From NCBI RefSeq assembly GCF_014650495.1, contig NZ_BMVB01000002.1, positions 186,001 through 250,000 of the forward strand: a DNA stretch of 64,000 nucleotides, given 5' to 3'. The notes under the pieces are model-generated. The model was given only the letters and a program-made list of their open reading frames with translations, searched no databases and was not told the DNA's origin. Shown here piece after piece: positions 28,512-37,373 of the stretch. A program made the translations under genes and the position numbers. Position 1 is the stretch's first letter; every line of letters begins with the position of its first letter. The DNA is from Streptomyces cinnamoneus (lineage in GTDB: Bacteria; Actinomycetota; Actinomycetes; Streptomycetales; Streptomycetaceae).

Positions 28512-28829
28512 TCAGCTCTCGGGCGGAGAGAAGACGACCAGGACCCGGAGATCCTCGCTGATGTGGTGGAAGCGGTGCGTCTCCCCCGCCGGTACGTACA
28601 CCACGGAACCCCGTCCGACCTGCGTGGTCTCCATGCCGACCGTGATCGACGCCCGGCCGCTCACCACCAGGTACACCTCGTCCTGGGCATGCGGGCCCTG
28701 AGGGTCGCTCGCTCCGGCGTCGAGCGCGTAGAGGCCGACGGACATGTTCCGCTCCCGCAGGAACTGCAGATAGGCGCCGTCGTTCGCGGCCCGTTCCGCT
28801 TCCAGCTCATCCAGCCGGAACGCCTTCAT
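28512..28829 (-). CDS. Cupin domain-containing protein
   Basis: 105 aa single cupin barrel. Motif 1 is GPHAQDEVYLVVSGRASI, with His and Glu of the metal site, and motif 2 is VVYVPAGETHRFHHI. It probably binds a divalent metal; enzymatic role and ligand unknown. ATG 28829 was chosen because GAGGGGTGACC precedes it; an in-frame ATG 17 codons upstream is less likely. Divergent from the phage-holin-like gene. Confidence 0.82.
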   Translation of the reverse strand: MKAFRLDELEAERAANDGAYLQFLRERNMSVGLYALDAGASDPQGPHAQDEVYLVVSGRASITVGMETTQVGRGSVVYVPAGETHRFHHISEDLRVLVVFSPPES

Positions 28830-28909
28830 GCGTCGGTCACCCCTCACTGTGCCGGTCACGCACCTCGCACCGATCTTCATCGGCGGCGCGCGTCTGCAAC
28901 GATCTCACC

Positions 28910-29296
28910 ATGAAGAATTTCGTAGTCAAGACGATCGCCAATGCGGCGGCCCTGGCGGTCGCCATCTGGCTGCTCAAGGGCATCACACTGTCCGGCGAGA
29001 ACACCGCCCGCAAGGTGGTCACGCTTTTCCTCGTCGCGCTCGTCTTCGGCGCGGTGAACTTCATCGTCAAGCCGGTCGTGAAGCTGCTGTCCTTCCCGCT
29101 CTTCATTCTCACGCTCGGCCTGATCACATTGGTGATCAACGCGCTGATGCTGCTGCTGACGTCCTGGCTGGCGGGCAGGCTGGAGCTGGCCTTCCATGTC
29201 GACGGCTTCTGGTCCGCGCTCGTGGGCGGCCTGATCGTCTCGGTCGTGGCCTGGGCGATGCACGTGATCCTGCCGGACGAGAACGACGAGTCCTGA
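28910..29296 (+). CDS. Phage holin family IV-like small membrane protein
   Basis: 128 aa with four hydrophobic helices (about 7-25, 40-60, 65-90, 100-125), matching the mycobacterial 4TM phage-holin superfamily (PF04020) common in bacterial chromosomes. Despite the name it is not a sign of a prophage; no phage genes are nearby. Function in Streptomyces is unclear. A hairpin that looks like a terminator follows (29318-29348). Confidence 0.8.
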   Translation: MKNFVVKTIANAAALAVAIWLLKGITLSGENTARKVVTLFLVALVFGAVNFIVKPVVKLLSFPLFILTLGLITLVINALMLLLTSWLAGRLELAFHVDGFWSALVGGLIVSVVAWAMHVILPDENDES

Positions 29297-29317
29297 CCGG
29301 GCCACGTCATGAAAGAC

Positions 29318-29348
29318 GGCTCAAGCCTCCCCCCTCTTGGCTTGAGCC
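29318..29348 (+). terminator. Hairpin downstream of the holin-like gene
   Basis: Arms GGCTCAAGCC (29318-29327) and GGCTTGAGCC (29339-29348) form a perfect 10-bp stem around an 11-base pyrimidine loop, 21 bases after the stop. No T-run is present. Confidence 0.6.
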
Positions 29349-29500
29349 GCCACGGCTCCACGCGCGCAGAACGCGGGTGAAGAACCGCGCGAACCAGGCT
29401 AGTTGACTCTGCGTCAGTGTCCAATCACGCCGACGGCACAGCCCTATCGACTTATTTATAGTTCCCCCTACGATGGATGGCGGCGAACAGGGGAGATGAC
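29349..29500. promoter_or_regulatory. Upstream region of the LysR gene
   Basis: The AT-rich sequence CTATCGACTTATTTATAG (about 29443-29461) has matching CTAT/ATAG ends, the sort of hyphenated palindrome expected for a LysR site. It lies about 40-60 bases before the LysR start, next to a plausible -10 (TTATAG). Confidence 0.4.
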
Positions 29501-30397
29501 ATGGATCTGGCCCTTTTACGCACATTCGTCACGGTGCACCGGGCCGGTTCCTTCACGCGGGCCGCCGCCCTGCTCGGCCTGTCCCAGCCGGCGGTCACCA
29601 GCCAGATCCGGGCCCTCGAACGACAGCTGGGCCGCCCCCTCTTCCTCCGGCTGGCGCGCGGGGTGCGCCCCACCACCATCGGCGACGAGCTCGCCCACAA
29701 GATCGCCCCGCACGTCGACGCCCTGCTGGAGATCGCCGAGGCCGATCTCGACGAACAGTGGGCCAACCGCACCCTGCACCTGGCCGGACCCCCCGAGTTC
29801 ACCGCCCTGCGCGCACTCCCCGCCCTCACCCCCCTGATCACCCAGGGCCTGACCGTCCGCGCGGCCCACGGCCTGGCCGAGGAACTCTTCGAGGGCCTGG
29901 CCGCCGGCCACCACGACCTCGCCATCGCCACCGTCCGCCCGCGCGGCAGGCTGCTGACCGCCACCCCCCTCTGCGACGAGGAACACGTCCTGGTCGCCGC
30001 CCCCCGCTGGGCGGCGCGGCTCGGCGGCGCGGCCGTCGTGCGCGAGACGGGCGTCCAGGCCCTGGAGCACCTGCCCGTGGTCGAGGTGCACGAGAGCCTG
30101 CCCTTCGTCTCGCGCTACTGGTCGGCCGTCTTCGACACCAAGCCGCTGGCCGCCGGGGCCGTCGTCGTCCCCGACCTGCGGGCCGTGCTGGCCTGCGTCG
30201 CAGCGGGCGCGGGCATCGGCGTTTTGCCGCGCTACCTGTGCAGCGATGCCCTGGACAGCGGCGAGATCGTCGCCCTGCTGGACCCGCCGGTACCGCCGCT
30301 GCGCACCTATTTCCTCGTCGTCCGCGCCGGTACGCTCGCGCATCCGCATCTGGCGCGGGCGCACGAGTGGCTGTTGCGCGCTGCCGTTTCCTGGTGA
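29501..30397 (+). CDS. LysR family transcriptional regulator
   Basis: 298 aa. N-terminal winged helix (TFVTVHRAGSFTRAAALLGLSQPAV, about 9-35), then the effector-binding domain with a late AGAGIGVLPRYL. ATG 29501 sits behind GGGGAGA; an in-frame ATG 8 codons upstream is unsupported. It is transcribed in the same direction as the NUDIX gene 33 bases away, which is an unusual LysR layout since divergence is typical, so the target is not obvious. Confidence 0.87.
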   Translation: MDLALLRTFVTVHRAGSFTRAAALLGLSQPAVTSQIRALERQLGRPLFLRLARGVRPTTIGDELAHKIAPHVDALLEIAEADLDEQWANRTLHLAGPPEFTALRALPALTPLITQGLTVRAAHGLAEELFEGLAAGHHDLAIATVRPRGRLLTATPLCDEEHVLVAAPRWAARLGGAAVVRETGVQALEHLPVVEVHESLPFVSRYWSAVFDTKPLAAGAVVVPDLRAVLACVAAGAGIGVLPRYLCSDALDSGEIVALLDPPVPPLRTYFLVVRAGTLAHPHLARAHEWLLRAAVSW

Positions 30398-30429
30398 GAA
30401 AGAGTTTCGCCGGGGTACTGACGCGGCAG

Positions 30430-30936
30430 ATGTCCCCTATGACCGAACGGCCCGTGGTCAAACGCACCGCCCGCGCCATCCTGCTCGACGGCGAGCCCGG
30501 CTCCGGCACGCCCGACATGATCCTGATCAAGCGCACCAAGCCCGGCGAGGACCCGTACTGGATCACTCCCGGGGGCGGCGTCGAGCCGCAGGACACCACC
30601 GTCGTCGCGGCTCTCCACCGCGAGGTCGACGAGGAGCTCGGGGCGAAGGTCGTCGACGTGGTCCCCGCCTTCGTCGACACCGTCTCCCACTCCCTGCACC
30701 ACGCCGCGCACGGCGTGAAGGTGCAGCACTTCTTCGTCTGCCGACTGGCGTCCATGGACCTCTCCCGCCGCCACGGCCCCGAGGTGGACGAGCCGGTCGG
30801 CACCTACGAGGTCGTCCGCATCCCCTTCACCCGGGCGGGCATCGACTCGGTCGAGGTGGTGCCGCCGTCCCTGCGGGCGTACCTGCGCGCGAACGTCGAG
30901 GGGGTACGGGCGCTGCTCGCGCACGACCTCGGCTGA
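30430..30936 (+). CDS. NUDIX hydrolase
   Basis: 168 aa. The Nudix box reads GGGVEPQDTTVVAALHREVDEELG. The REVDEELG catalytic half is intact, but the position of the first conserved Glu (8 before the R) is Thr. This weakens metal binding or reflects an alternative alignment with the preceding Asp. Typical substrates are nucleoside diphosphate derivatives. ATG 30430 was taken; ATG 30439 is equally possible. It lies 33 bases after LysR and may share its transcript. Confidence 0.8.
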   Translation: MSPMTERPVVKRTARAILLDGEPGSGTPDMILIKRTKPGEDPYWITPGGGVEPQDTTVVAALHREVDEELGAKVVDVVPAFVDTVSHSLHHAAHGVKVQHFFVCRLASMDLSRRHGPEVDEPVGTYEVVRIPFTRAGIDSVEVVPPSLRAYLRANVEGVRALLAHDLG

Positions 30937-30989
30937 GCCCGGCCGGCGGGTGCGGGTGCGCCGACGGTGCGACGCCTGCCGCGGCGCTG

Positions 30990-31724
30990 CTACGGGGTGC
31001 CGGCGGCGGCGCCGAAGAAGTCGCCGCCCTTGCGCCGGGTGTCGTCCGTCCCCCAGGCCCGCCCGTCGTCCCGGCCGGGCTCGCGGGACACCTTCCGCAG
31101 GTGCGGGATGTGCTTGGCGCAGTGGATGTACGCCTCCTCGACCGCGATCTCCACCCACACCACGGGCCGGCGGCCGGGCAGACCGTCCACGGGCAGCCCG
31201 GGGTGGACGGCGCGCAGGTCGGCGTCGTCCACCACCCGGGCGCGGCCGTTGACGTGCAGGCCGATGCGGTCCCGGAAGAAATCGATCATCAGGATGCCGA
31301 CGTGCGGGTTCTCCTCGATGTTGCCCAGGCTGGCGAGGACGCCGTTGCCCCGGTATTCGGGGTAGGCCAGGGTGCGGTCGTCGAGGACCTGCAGGAAGCC
31401 GGGCGGGCCGGCCCGGAAGGTGTTGTCGCACCCCCCGCGCCCGTCGGCCGTGGCCAGGAAGAACATCTCCTGCCGCGCCACGAACTCCCGCATGCGCGCA
31501 TTGACGTGCGAGAGCACCTGCTCCCCGTAGAAGCGGGCCGCGCGGCCCGACGTGCCGAGCCGCTGCTGCAGCCGGTGCTCGCCCTCGGTGCCGGGGGAAA
31601 CGGGAGGAGCCGGAACACCGGGAGGAGTCGGAACACCGGGAAGAGCCGGAACACCGGGAAGACCAAGAAGAGCAGTCGCCGGCAGGTGCTCCACCGCCGG
31701 GCCGCTTCGGTTCGCCGTCGTCAT
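30990..31724 (-). CDS. Pyridoxamine 5'-phosphate oxidase (PPOX) family flavoprotein
   Basis: 244 aa. A Pro/Gly-rich N-terminus (about 50 residues) is encoded by an 18-bp tandem repeat. The PNPOx-like split barrel follows (REFVARQEMFFLATADGRG, RTLAYPEYRGNG, NPHVGILMIDFF). Likely FMN or F420 binding; substrate unknown. ATG 31724 was selected since the upstream frame lacks a ribosome site. It begins 30 bases after the flavohaemoglobin gene and is probably in its operon, which hints at a role in handling nitric oxide or flavin reduction. Confidence 0.8.
   Translation of the reverse strand: MTTANRSGPAVEHLPATALLGLPGVPALPGVPTPPGVPAPPVSPGTEGEHRLQQRLGTSGRAARFYGEQVLSHVNARMREFVARQEMFFLATADGRGGCDNTFRAGPPGFLQVLDDRTLAYPEYRGNGVLASLGNIEENPHVGILMIDFFRDRIGLHVNGRARVVDDADLRAVHPGLPVDGLPGRRPVVWVEIAVEEAYIHCAKHIPHLRKVSREPGRDDGRAWGTDDTRRKGGDFFGAAAGTP
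31604..31665 (-). repeat. 18-bp tandem repeat in the PPOX gene
   Basis: Three to four imperfect copies of GGGAGGAGCCGGAACACC (+ strand) encode a (GVPALP)-like repeat in the N-terminal extension of the PPOX protein. Confidence 0.75.
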
Positions 31725-31754
31725 CAGACCACCCGTCCGCATCCGCCAGCCGCC

Positions 31755-33212
31755 TCAGCCCGTCGCCGAGGCCATCAGTTCGTCGATCGAGTCGTGTCGT
31801 ATGCGGTGGGACGGTATGCCGATACCGACCAGGGTGTCCACACCGCTGCGCACCATTCCCGGGGGCCCGGAGAGAAAGGCATCGTAGGCGTTCCACGGCC
31901 CGTACTTCCTGACCACCTGGGGGAGTTGGCCGCTCAGCCCGAGGGTCGGACCGTCGGAGACGACGGGGCGGACCGACAGCCAGGGGTGGGTCTTCTGCAG
32001 CCGCAGCATGGTGTCGATGTCGTACAGGTCGTCGTGGTGGCGGGCGCCGTAGAAGACCTCGACGGGACGGCTGCGGCCGTGCCGGGCGACGTCCTCGACC
32101 AGCGCCTTGATGGGGGCGATGCCGGTGCCGCCGCCCAGGCACAGCATCCCGTCGTCGGTGCTGTGGTCGACGGTCATCGAACCGGTCGGGGGACCGAGCC
32201 GGATGACGTCGCCGGGGCGGGCGCGATGGACCAGCGCGCCCGAGACCCAGCCGGCCGGAACGGCCTTGACGTGGAAGGAGAGCAGGCCGTCCGCGCGCGG
32301 GGCGCAGGAGAAGGAGTAGTTCCGCCAGGTGCGCGGCCACCAGGGCGTCTCCACGCTCGTGTACTGGCCGGCGAGGAAGGGGTAGGGCTGGTCGGGCCGG
32401 AGGGTCAGCACGGCGATGTCCGGCGTGCGGGCCTCATGACTCACGATCTCCGCCTGCCACCAGGCGGGGGACGTCCGTTCGTCCTCGGCGGCAGCATCGA
32501 TCATGATCTGGGAGACGGTGGTGTACACCCGCACCCACGCGGCCTCGGCCGCATCGCTCCAGGTCTGCGGGGCGTGGCGGGACAGCGCGCCGATCAGGCA
32601 CTCGCCGACGGCCGGGTAGTGGGTGGGCAGCGTGCCGTACTTGCGGTGACCACGGCCCAGTTGGGAGAGGTACGCGGTGAGCGTGGCGGTGTCGTCCGCG
32701 TGCTCCGCCGCGGTGAGCAGTGCCTTGAAGAGCCGGTCGCGCTGGGTGTCCATGGCGGCGGGGAAGAGGGCACGCAGATCGGGGTTGCGGACGAACAGCA
32801 GCGCGTAGAAGTACGAGACGACCTTGTCGGCGATCGGCTCGATCTCGGCCATGGTGCGGCGGATCTGTACGGCGTCGGGGGAGGGGCCGGGGTGGGGGCC
32901 GGGGGCGGAGGGGGGTAACGGGCCGTCGGCGGGCGCGGGCGCCTGGGTGTGGGCCTCGTGGGGGCGGCGGTGCCGGGCGCTCCGGCCGGGCGGGTCGTCG
33001 GCGGGGTGCTCGTGCTCCCGTTCCCGTACGCGCTCCCTCACCCGGTGGGCGAGGGGCTGCCAGCGCGATCCCGGGAGCGTGCTCGCCTCGGCGGGCCGGG
33101 AGGCGGCGGGCGGCGCCGGACGTTCCGGGGGGACCTCGGGACGGGTGGCGGGGTGCCCGATGCCCCCGCCTGACGTGCTGCCGTCGGCCGATGGGGTGGT
33201 CGGAGCGTTCAT
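31755..33212 (-). CDS. Flavohaemoglobin (globin/FAD/NAD domains, NO dioxygenase)
   Basis: 485 aa. A disordered, Pro/Ala/Arg-rich extension of about 110 residues precedes a globin domain (MAEIEPIADKVVSYFYALLF; distal residue region FPAAMDTQRD; proximal His in LGRGHRKYG), then FAD-binding (RNYSFSCAP) and NAD(P)-binding (LCLGGGTGIAPI) domains. It is a Hmp-like protein, though the extension is unusual. Expected role: oxidation of nitric oxide to nitrate in the cytoplasm. Start ATG 33212 is supported by GAGGCGA upstream. Operon partner: the PPOX gene downstream. Confidence 0.88.
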   Translation of the reverse strand: MNAPTTPSADGSTSGGGIGHPATRPEVPPERPAPPAASRPAEASTLPGSRWQPLAHRVRERVREREHEHPADDPPGRSARHRRPHEAHTQAPAPADGPLPPSAPGPHPGPSPDAVQIRRTMAEIEPIADKVVSYFYALLFVRNPDLRALFPAAMDTQRDRLFKALLTAAEHADDTATLTAYLSQLGRGHRKYGTLPTHYPAVGECLIGALSRHAPQTWSDAAEAAWVRVYTTVSQIMIDAAAEDERTSPAWWQAEIVSHEARTPDIAVLTLRPDQPYPFLAGQYTSVETPWWPRTWRNYSFSCAPRADGLLSFHVKAVPAGWVSGALVHRARPGDVIRLGPPTGSMTVDHSTDDGMLCLGGGTGIAPIKALVEDVARHGRSRPVEVFYGARHHDDLYDIDTMLRLQKTHPWLSVRPVVSDGPTLGLSGQLPQVVRKYGPWNAYDAFLSGPPGMVRSGVDTLVGIGIPSHRIRHDSIDELMASATG

Positions 33213-33323
33213 CGTCGCCTCGCCTCGAACATGACTCGCTGTTCCAGTAGGCGCAGCATGCCACCCGCATACCCCGTATCGACGGCTTCGCCGGAAGTGG
33301 GGGCGCGCGGCGGTCAGTTGGGG

Positions 33324-33956
33324 CTACCCTGCCCCGCTGACGCGTTCGTAGGCCCCGCGGAGATCGAGCCCCGTATACGCGTGCGAGGCGAGGTGGCGCA
33401 CATGGTGGTCCGCGTTGATCGCCACGGACACGGGCACGGCGGCGAACAGCTGCACGTCCGACATCGAATCCCCGTACGCCACGCAGTCGGTGCGGCTCAG
33501 TCCGAACCGGGCGCAGAGCTCGTCCGCGACCCGCACCTTCGCCGCCCCGTCGAGGATGCCCGCCGGATCCACCGGGTCCCGGAAGGGGACCGACGGCCAG
33601 CGGGAACCGTGGGCCGCGTCGGCGCCCCACTCCAGCAGGCGCTCCACGAAGAACCCGGGCGACAGCGAGATCACGGCGCACTTCTCGCCCCGCGCCCGGA
33701 TGTCCGCCCAGACGTCGCGGATGCCCGCCAGCCAGGGGGCTCCCTCGAAGGCCGCCGCGACCTCGGTCTCGGTGAGCTCCGCCCAGAGCTCGACCGCCAG
33801 CTCGGCGAAGCGCGGCGGGGTGAGCTCCCCGGCCGCGAACGCCTTCTCCAGCTCGCCGATCTCCGTCTCCAGGCCCAGCTGCCGGGATATCTCGACCGCG
33901 GCCGCCGAGCCGTGGATCAGCGTGCCGTCGAGGTCGAACAAGTGCAGTCTGCTCAT
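33324..33956 (-). CDS. HAD family phosphatase (SerB-like, type IB)
   Basis: 210 aa. HAD motifs are FDLDGTLI at the N-terminus, SLSPGF (motif II Ser), and VAYGDSMSDVQLF near residue 165. The helical cap between I and II is typical of phosphoserine phosphatase relatives, but the substrate is not predictable. Single gene, between the flavohaemoglobin and GlcG-like genes. Confidence 0.83.
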   Translation of the reverse strand: MSRLHLFDLDGTLIHGSAAAVEISRQLGLETEIGELEKAFAAGELTPPRFAELAVELWAELTETEVAAAFEGAPWLAGIRDVWADIRARGEKCAVISLSPGFFVERLLEWGADAAHGSRWPSVPFRDPVDPAGILDGAAKVRVADELCARFGLSRTDCVAYGDSMSDVQLFAAVPVSVAINADHHVRHLASHAYTGLDLRGAYERVSGAG

Positions 33957-34014
33957 GACGGTGAGCCTAGGCGGCCTGCCGGAGGGGCCCGGCGGGCCCC
34001 TCCCCCGGGCGGCT

Positions 34015-34443
34015 TCAGCCGCCGATCACCTCCTCGATGGCCGCCGCCGCGACGCGGTGGTCCTGCTCGGGGGCCGCGCCGCCGACGCCGACGGCGCCGA
34101 TGACCCGGCCGTCGCGGTGGATCGGGAGGCCACCGGCGATGAAGAGCAGCGGTCGGTCCAGCGCCGTCGGCAGGGTGTGCAGCATCCCGCCCGGCTGGAC
34201 GGCGTCCACGAGGTCGGCGGTGGGCGCGTCCAGCTGCAGCGCGGTGAACGCCTTGCGCGTGCTGGTCTCCCCTGCGATCAGCAGGGCCCGGTCGTCGCGC
34301 CGGAAGGCCAGCAGGTGGCCACCGGCGTCGAGGACGGTGACGGCCGTCCGTATGCCCTGCTCCTCGGAGGCGCGCCGGACGGAGGCGACGAGGGCGTCCG
34401 CCTCTGCGGCGGTGAGCGGGAGGACCGGGGTGTTGGCGGTCAT
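34015..34443 (-). CDS. GlcG/HbpS family haem-binding-like protein
   Basis: 142 aa, single PF03928 domain: LTAAEADALVASV, AVTVLDAGGHLLAFRRDD, GGLPIHRDGRVIGAVGVGG, DHRVAAAAIEEV. No signal peptide, so unlike secreted HbpS it should be cytoplasmic. Whether it binds haem is not decided by the sequence. Head of a possible unit with the downstream HAD gene (58 bases apart). Confidence 0.82.
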   Translation of the reverse strand: MTANTPVLPLTAAEADALVASVRRASEEQGIRTAVTVLDAGGHLLAFRRDDRALLIAGETSTRKAFTALQLDAPTADLVDAVQPGGMLHTLPTALDRPLLFIAGGLPIHRDGRVIGAVGVGGAAPEQDHRVAAAAIEEVIGG

Positions 34444-34539
34444 GGGGGTGACTCCTTGCTTGGTGGTGCGTTCAGCGGTGATGCGTGGAGGCTGTCGTGG
34501 CGCGCGTGGCTGTGGTGGCGGGTGGCTGTGACGGTGGCG

Positions 34540-35760
34540 TCAGTGGCCGGCCGGCACGGCTTCGGGCTCGGCGGCCACGGGTGACGGCCCTGCCGCCACG
34601 ACCCGCCCGCCCCGGTCCGTGCGCCGCTCCAGCCGGGCGGAGAGGAGGGCGAGGAGCAGCGCCGAGGCGGCCATCAGGGCGCCGACCCAGTTGGGCGCGG
34701 TGTAGTCGAATCCGGCCGATATCACGAGGCCGCCGAGCCACGCGGCCATGGCGTTGCCCAGGTTGAAGGCGCCGATGTTGACGGCGGAGGCGAGGGTGGG
34801 GGCGTCGGCGGTCTGGTCCAGGACCCGCTTCTGCAGCGGCGGGACGGTCGCGAAGCCGAAGGCGCCGATGAGCGGGATGGTGATCGCGGCCGCGAGCTTG
34901 TTGTGCGCGGTGAACGGCAGCAGGGCGAGCATGATCGCCAGTCCGCCGAGGGCGGTGAAGAGCATGGGCATCAGCGCACGGTCGGCGTACTTGCCGCCGA
35001 TGAGGTTGCCGCCGACCAGGCCGAGGCCGAAGAGGACGAGCAGCCAGGTGACGGAGGAGGGGGCGTAGCCGGCGACGTCGGTCATCATCGGCGTGATGTA
35101 GGTGCTCATGGTGAAGACGCCGCCGAAGCCGAGGACCGTCATCGCCATGGCGAGCAGCACCTGGGGGTTGCGGAAGGCGGCCAGCTCGCCGGAGACCCGG
35201 CTCCGCTCGGGACGCGGCTGCTCCGGGACGAGCGCGGCGATGCCGAGCACGGCGAGCACACCGAGGCCGGCGATGAGGAAGAACGTGATCCGCCAGCCCG
35301 CGCTCTGGCCGATGAGGGTGCCCGCGGGCACGCCGACGACGTTGGCGACCGTCAGACCGGTGAACATCATGGCTATCGCCCCGGCCTTCTTCTGCGGCGC
35401 CACGAGCCCGGCGGCGACGATCGCGCCGATGCCGAAGAACGCGCCGTGCGCGAGCGAGGCGACGATGCGCCCGGCGAGCATCAGGGCGAAGACCGGGGCG
35501 GCCGCCGAGAGGGCGTTGCCCGCGACGAACAGGCCCATCAGGGACATCAGCATCCGCTTGCGCGGCACGCGGCTGCCCAGGATGGCGAGGATCGGGGCCC
35601 CGACGACGACGCCGAGGGCGTATCCGGTGGTCAGGTAGCCGGCAGTGGGGATCGAGACGCCGAATTCGTCCGCCACCTCGGGGAGCAGGCCCGAGGTGAC
35701 GAACTCGGTGGTGCCGATACCGAAGGCGCCGATGGCGAGCGCCAGCAGGGCGAGAGGCAT
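34540..35760 (-). CDS. MFS transporter (DHA1 family, drug-efflux-like)
   Basis: 406 aa with twelve predicted helices and the AraJ/DHA1 signature (PLALLALAIGAFGIGTTEFV at the N-terminus; GSRVPRKRM as the motif A loop; GVPAGTLIGQ motif C). Expected to be a proton-driven exporter of small molecules. ATG 35760 is preceded by AAGGA. Divergent from the MarR gene, which probably represses it. Confidence 0.87.
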   Translation of the reverse strand: MPLALLALAIGAFGIGTTEFVTSGLLPEVADEFGVSIPTAGYLTTGYALGVVVGAPILAILGSRVPRKRMLMSLMGLFVAGNALSAAAPVFALMLAGRIVASLAHGAFFGIGAIVAAGLVAPQKKAGAIAMMFTGLTVANVVGVPAGTLIGQSAGWRITFFLIAGLGVLAVLGIAALVPEQPRPERSRVSGELAAFRNPQVLLAMAMTVLGFGGVFTMSTYITPMMTDVAGYAPSSVTWLLVLFGLGLVGGNLIGGKYADRALMPMLFTALGGLAIMLALLPFTAHNKLAAAITIPLIGAFGFATVPPLQKRVLDQTADAPTLASAVNIGAFNLGNAMAAWLGGLVISAGFDYTAPNWVGALMAASALLLALLSARLERRTDRGGRVVAAGPSPVAAEPEAVPAGH

Positions 35761-35955
35761 GACGGAGGGTCCTTCAGACAGGGGAAGACGGCCTCGGCAC
35801 AGCCCACCGCCACTTCCTTGCGGCAGACTTTTACCGGCCTCCACAATAATTGCAGGCGCATCTACTTGCAAGCGCGGGCTATTGCGAAGGAGAGATATCC
35901 TGTCCGTACGGCACCGAACGGCGCACGCGTACGACTCCGAAGGAGGGCTCGACCC
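35761..35955. promoter_or_regulatory. MFS-MarR divergent operator region
   Basis: This AT-rich 195-base gap has CTTGCAAG (about 35869-35876), a perfect 8-bp palindrome, with additional TTGCA repeats at about 35847 and 35868. These look like MarR half-sites. A TATCCT box near 35896 could be the marR -10. Confidence 0.5.
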
Positions 35956-36417
35956 ATGTCCCGCACCCCGGACCCCGCACTGGTCGGCCTGGCGCAGGGC
36001 TGGTGCGCCCTGTCCGCCCTGCACAGCCGGATCGAGGCGCACATAGAGCGTGCACTGCAGGCCCACCACGAGCTGAGCGTGCGCGAGTTCTCCGTGCTCG
36101 ACGTCCTCAACCGCCAGCACGACGGCGAGGGCGGCCACCTGCGGATGAACGAGGTCGCCGACGCCGTCGTCCTCAGCCAGAGCGCGACGACCCGCCTGGT
36201 CAACCGCCTGGAGGACCGTGGTCTGCTGACCCGCCACCTCTGCCTCACCGACCGCCGGGGCATCTACACCGACGTCACCGACGCGGGCCGCGCGCTCCTG
36301 GAGAACGCCCGGCCCACCAACGACACCGCCCTGCGCGAAGCGCTGCACGAGGCGTCGCACCGCTCCGAGCTGGCCCCCCTCGTCGCCGCCGTGGAGTCCC
36401 TCGCCCCGACGTCGTGA
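35956..36417 (+). CDS. MarR family transcriptional regulator
   Basis: 153 aa winged-helix protein: ELSVREFSVLDVLNR, VVLSQSATTRLVNRLEDRGLLTRHL (recognition helix about 75-95) and DRRGIYTDVTDAGRALL (wing). ATG 35956 is the first internal Met after AGGAGGGC. It is divergent from an exporter, the usual arrangement for ligand-relieved repression of efflux. Confidence 0.88.
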   Translation: MSRTPDPALVGLAQGWCALSALHSRIEAHIERALQAHHELSVREFSVLDVLNRQHDGEGGHLRMNEVADAVVLSQSATTRLVNRLEDRGLLTRHLCLTDRRGIYTDVTDAGRALLENARPTNDTALREALHEASHRSELAPLVAAVESLAPTS

Positions 36418-36472
36418 GCGTCGCCGGACCGCGCAGGCCCCTCGCTCCTACGGGCAGCTGAGCCCCGAGGGC

Positions 36473-37252
36473 TCACACCCCGGCTTCCCCCAGCACCTCC
36501 GATGAGCCCTCGCGGGCCCGGACCCGCTCCCGGTGCGCCTTCTGCCGGCACGCCGCACCGCAGTACCGCGCGGGCCGGCCCGTACGGGCGGACGCCACCG
36601 GTCCCCCACACACGGCGCACAACGTTTCGTTACGCCCGGCGACCGGATTCGGGGGGAGTTTCGTCACGCGCCGCCCCGGACGGAGGCTGTCGCACACCAG
36701 GGCCGTCAGCCGGCCGGGCGCCACGTCCGGGCCCCGCCGCTGCTCCATCGACAGACACCCCACGAGCAGGGCCATCACATCGTCGATCGCCACGTCCTTC
36801 CGTACAGCGTCCGCCTGTTGGGCCCGTTCGAGCAGGACGGACAGCGTCGCGCGAAAGTCCCTCTCGACGCCGGGAGAGGGCTCGAAACTGCCCTCCAGTG
36901 CGTCGCACAGCCCCTTGTTGCGCGCCGACAGGCGCACCACCGCCGCCAGGTAGCGGAAGAACACCGGACCGGGGTCGTCCGCGTGGGCCAACTCCCGTGC
37001 CGTGTCGGTGAAAAGCCGTACCCGGTCTACCACGGTGGCTCTGAACAGCGCTTCTTTGGTGGGGAAATGGCGATAGACGGTACCGGTCCCGACCCCGGCG
37101 CGGCGCGCGATCTCGCCCAGCGGTACGGCCAACCCCCTTTCCTCGAAGGCGGATCGGGCCGCCTGCAGGACGAGGACGCGGTTGCGCCGGGCGTCGGCCC
37201 GCTGCTGTGCGGAGGCCGCCGGCAGCGGCGACGTCTTCCTGCGCCGTGCCAT
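36473..37252 (-). CDS. TetR family regulator with C-terminal zinc-finger-like domain
   Basis: 259 aa. TetR helix-turn-helix (EIARRAGVGTGTVYRHFPTKEALF, about 47-71), ligand-binding helices to about 195, then a short C-terminal module with CAVCGG and RPARYCGAACRQKAHRERVRA. The Cys pairs suggest a zinc ribbon. Similar Cys motifs are known as C-terminal modules of other actinobacterial proteins. Target unknown; convergent with the MarR gene. Confidence 0.82.
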   Translation of the reverse strand: MARRRKTSPLPAASAQQRADARRNRVLVLQAARSAFEERGLAVPLGEIARRAGVGTGTVYRHFPTKEALFRATVVDRVRLFTDTARELAHADDPGPVFFRYLAAVVRLSARNKGLCDALEGSFEPSPGVERDFRATLSVLLERAQQADAVRKDVAIDDVMALLVGCLSMEQRRGPDVAPGRLTALVCDSLRPGRRVTKLPPNPVAGRNETLCAVCGGPVASARTGRPARYCGAACRQKAHRERVRAREGSSEVLGEAGV

Positions 37253-37373
37253 GAGCGACGGTCTCCAAGGACTCGGAAGCGAAACGGGCTGAGGGTTCCG
37301 ATTCTATCCGGGCGGATGAGCGAGGACCCGGCCCGGCCATACCGGGATAAATGACTTATTCCAGAAAGTACGC

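Noticed and set aside
28910-29296. Prophage remnant suggested by the 'holin' family name
   Set aside because: No other phage genes are near, and this small 4TM family is a standard chromosomal gene.
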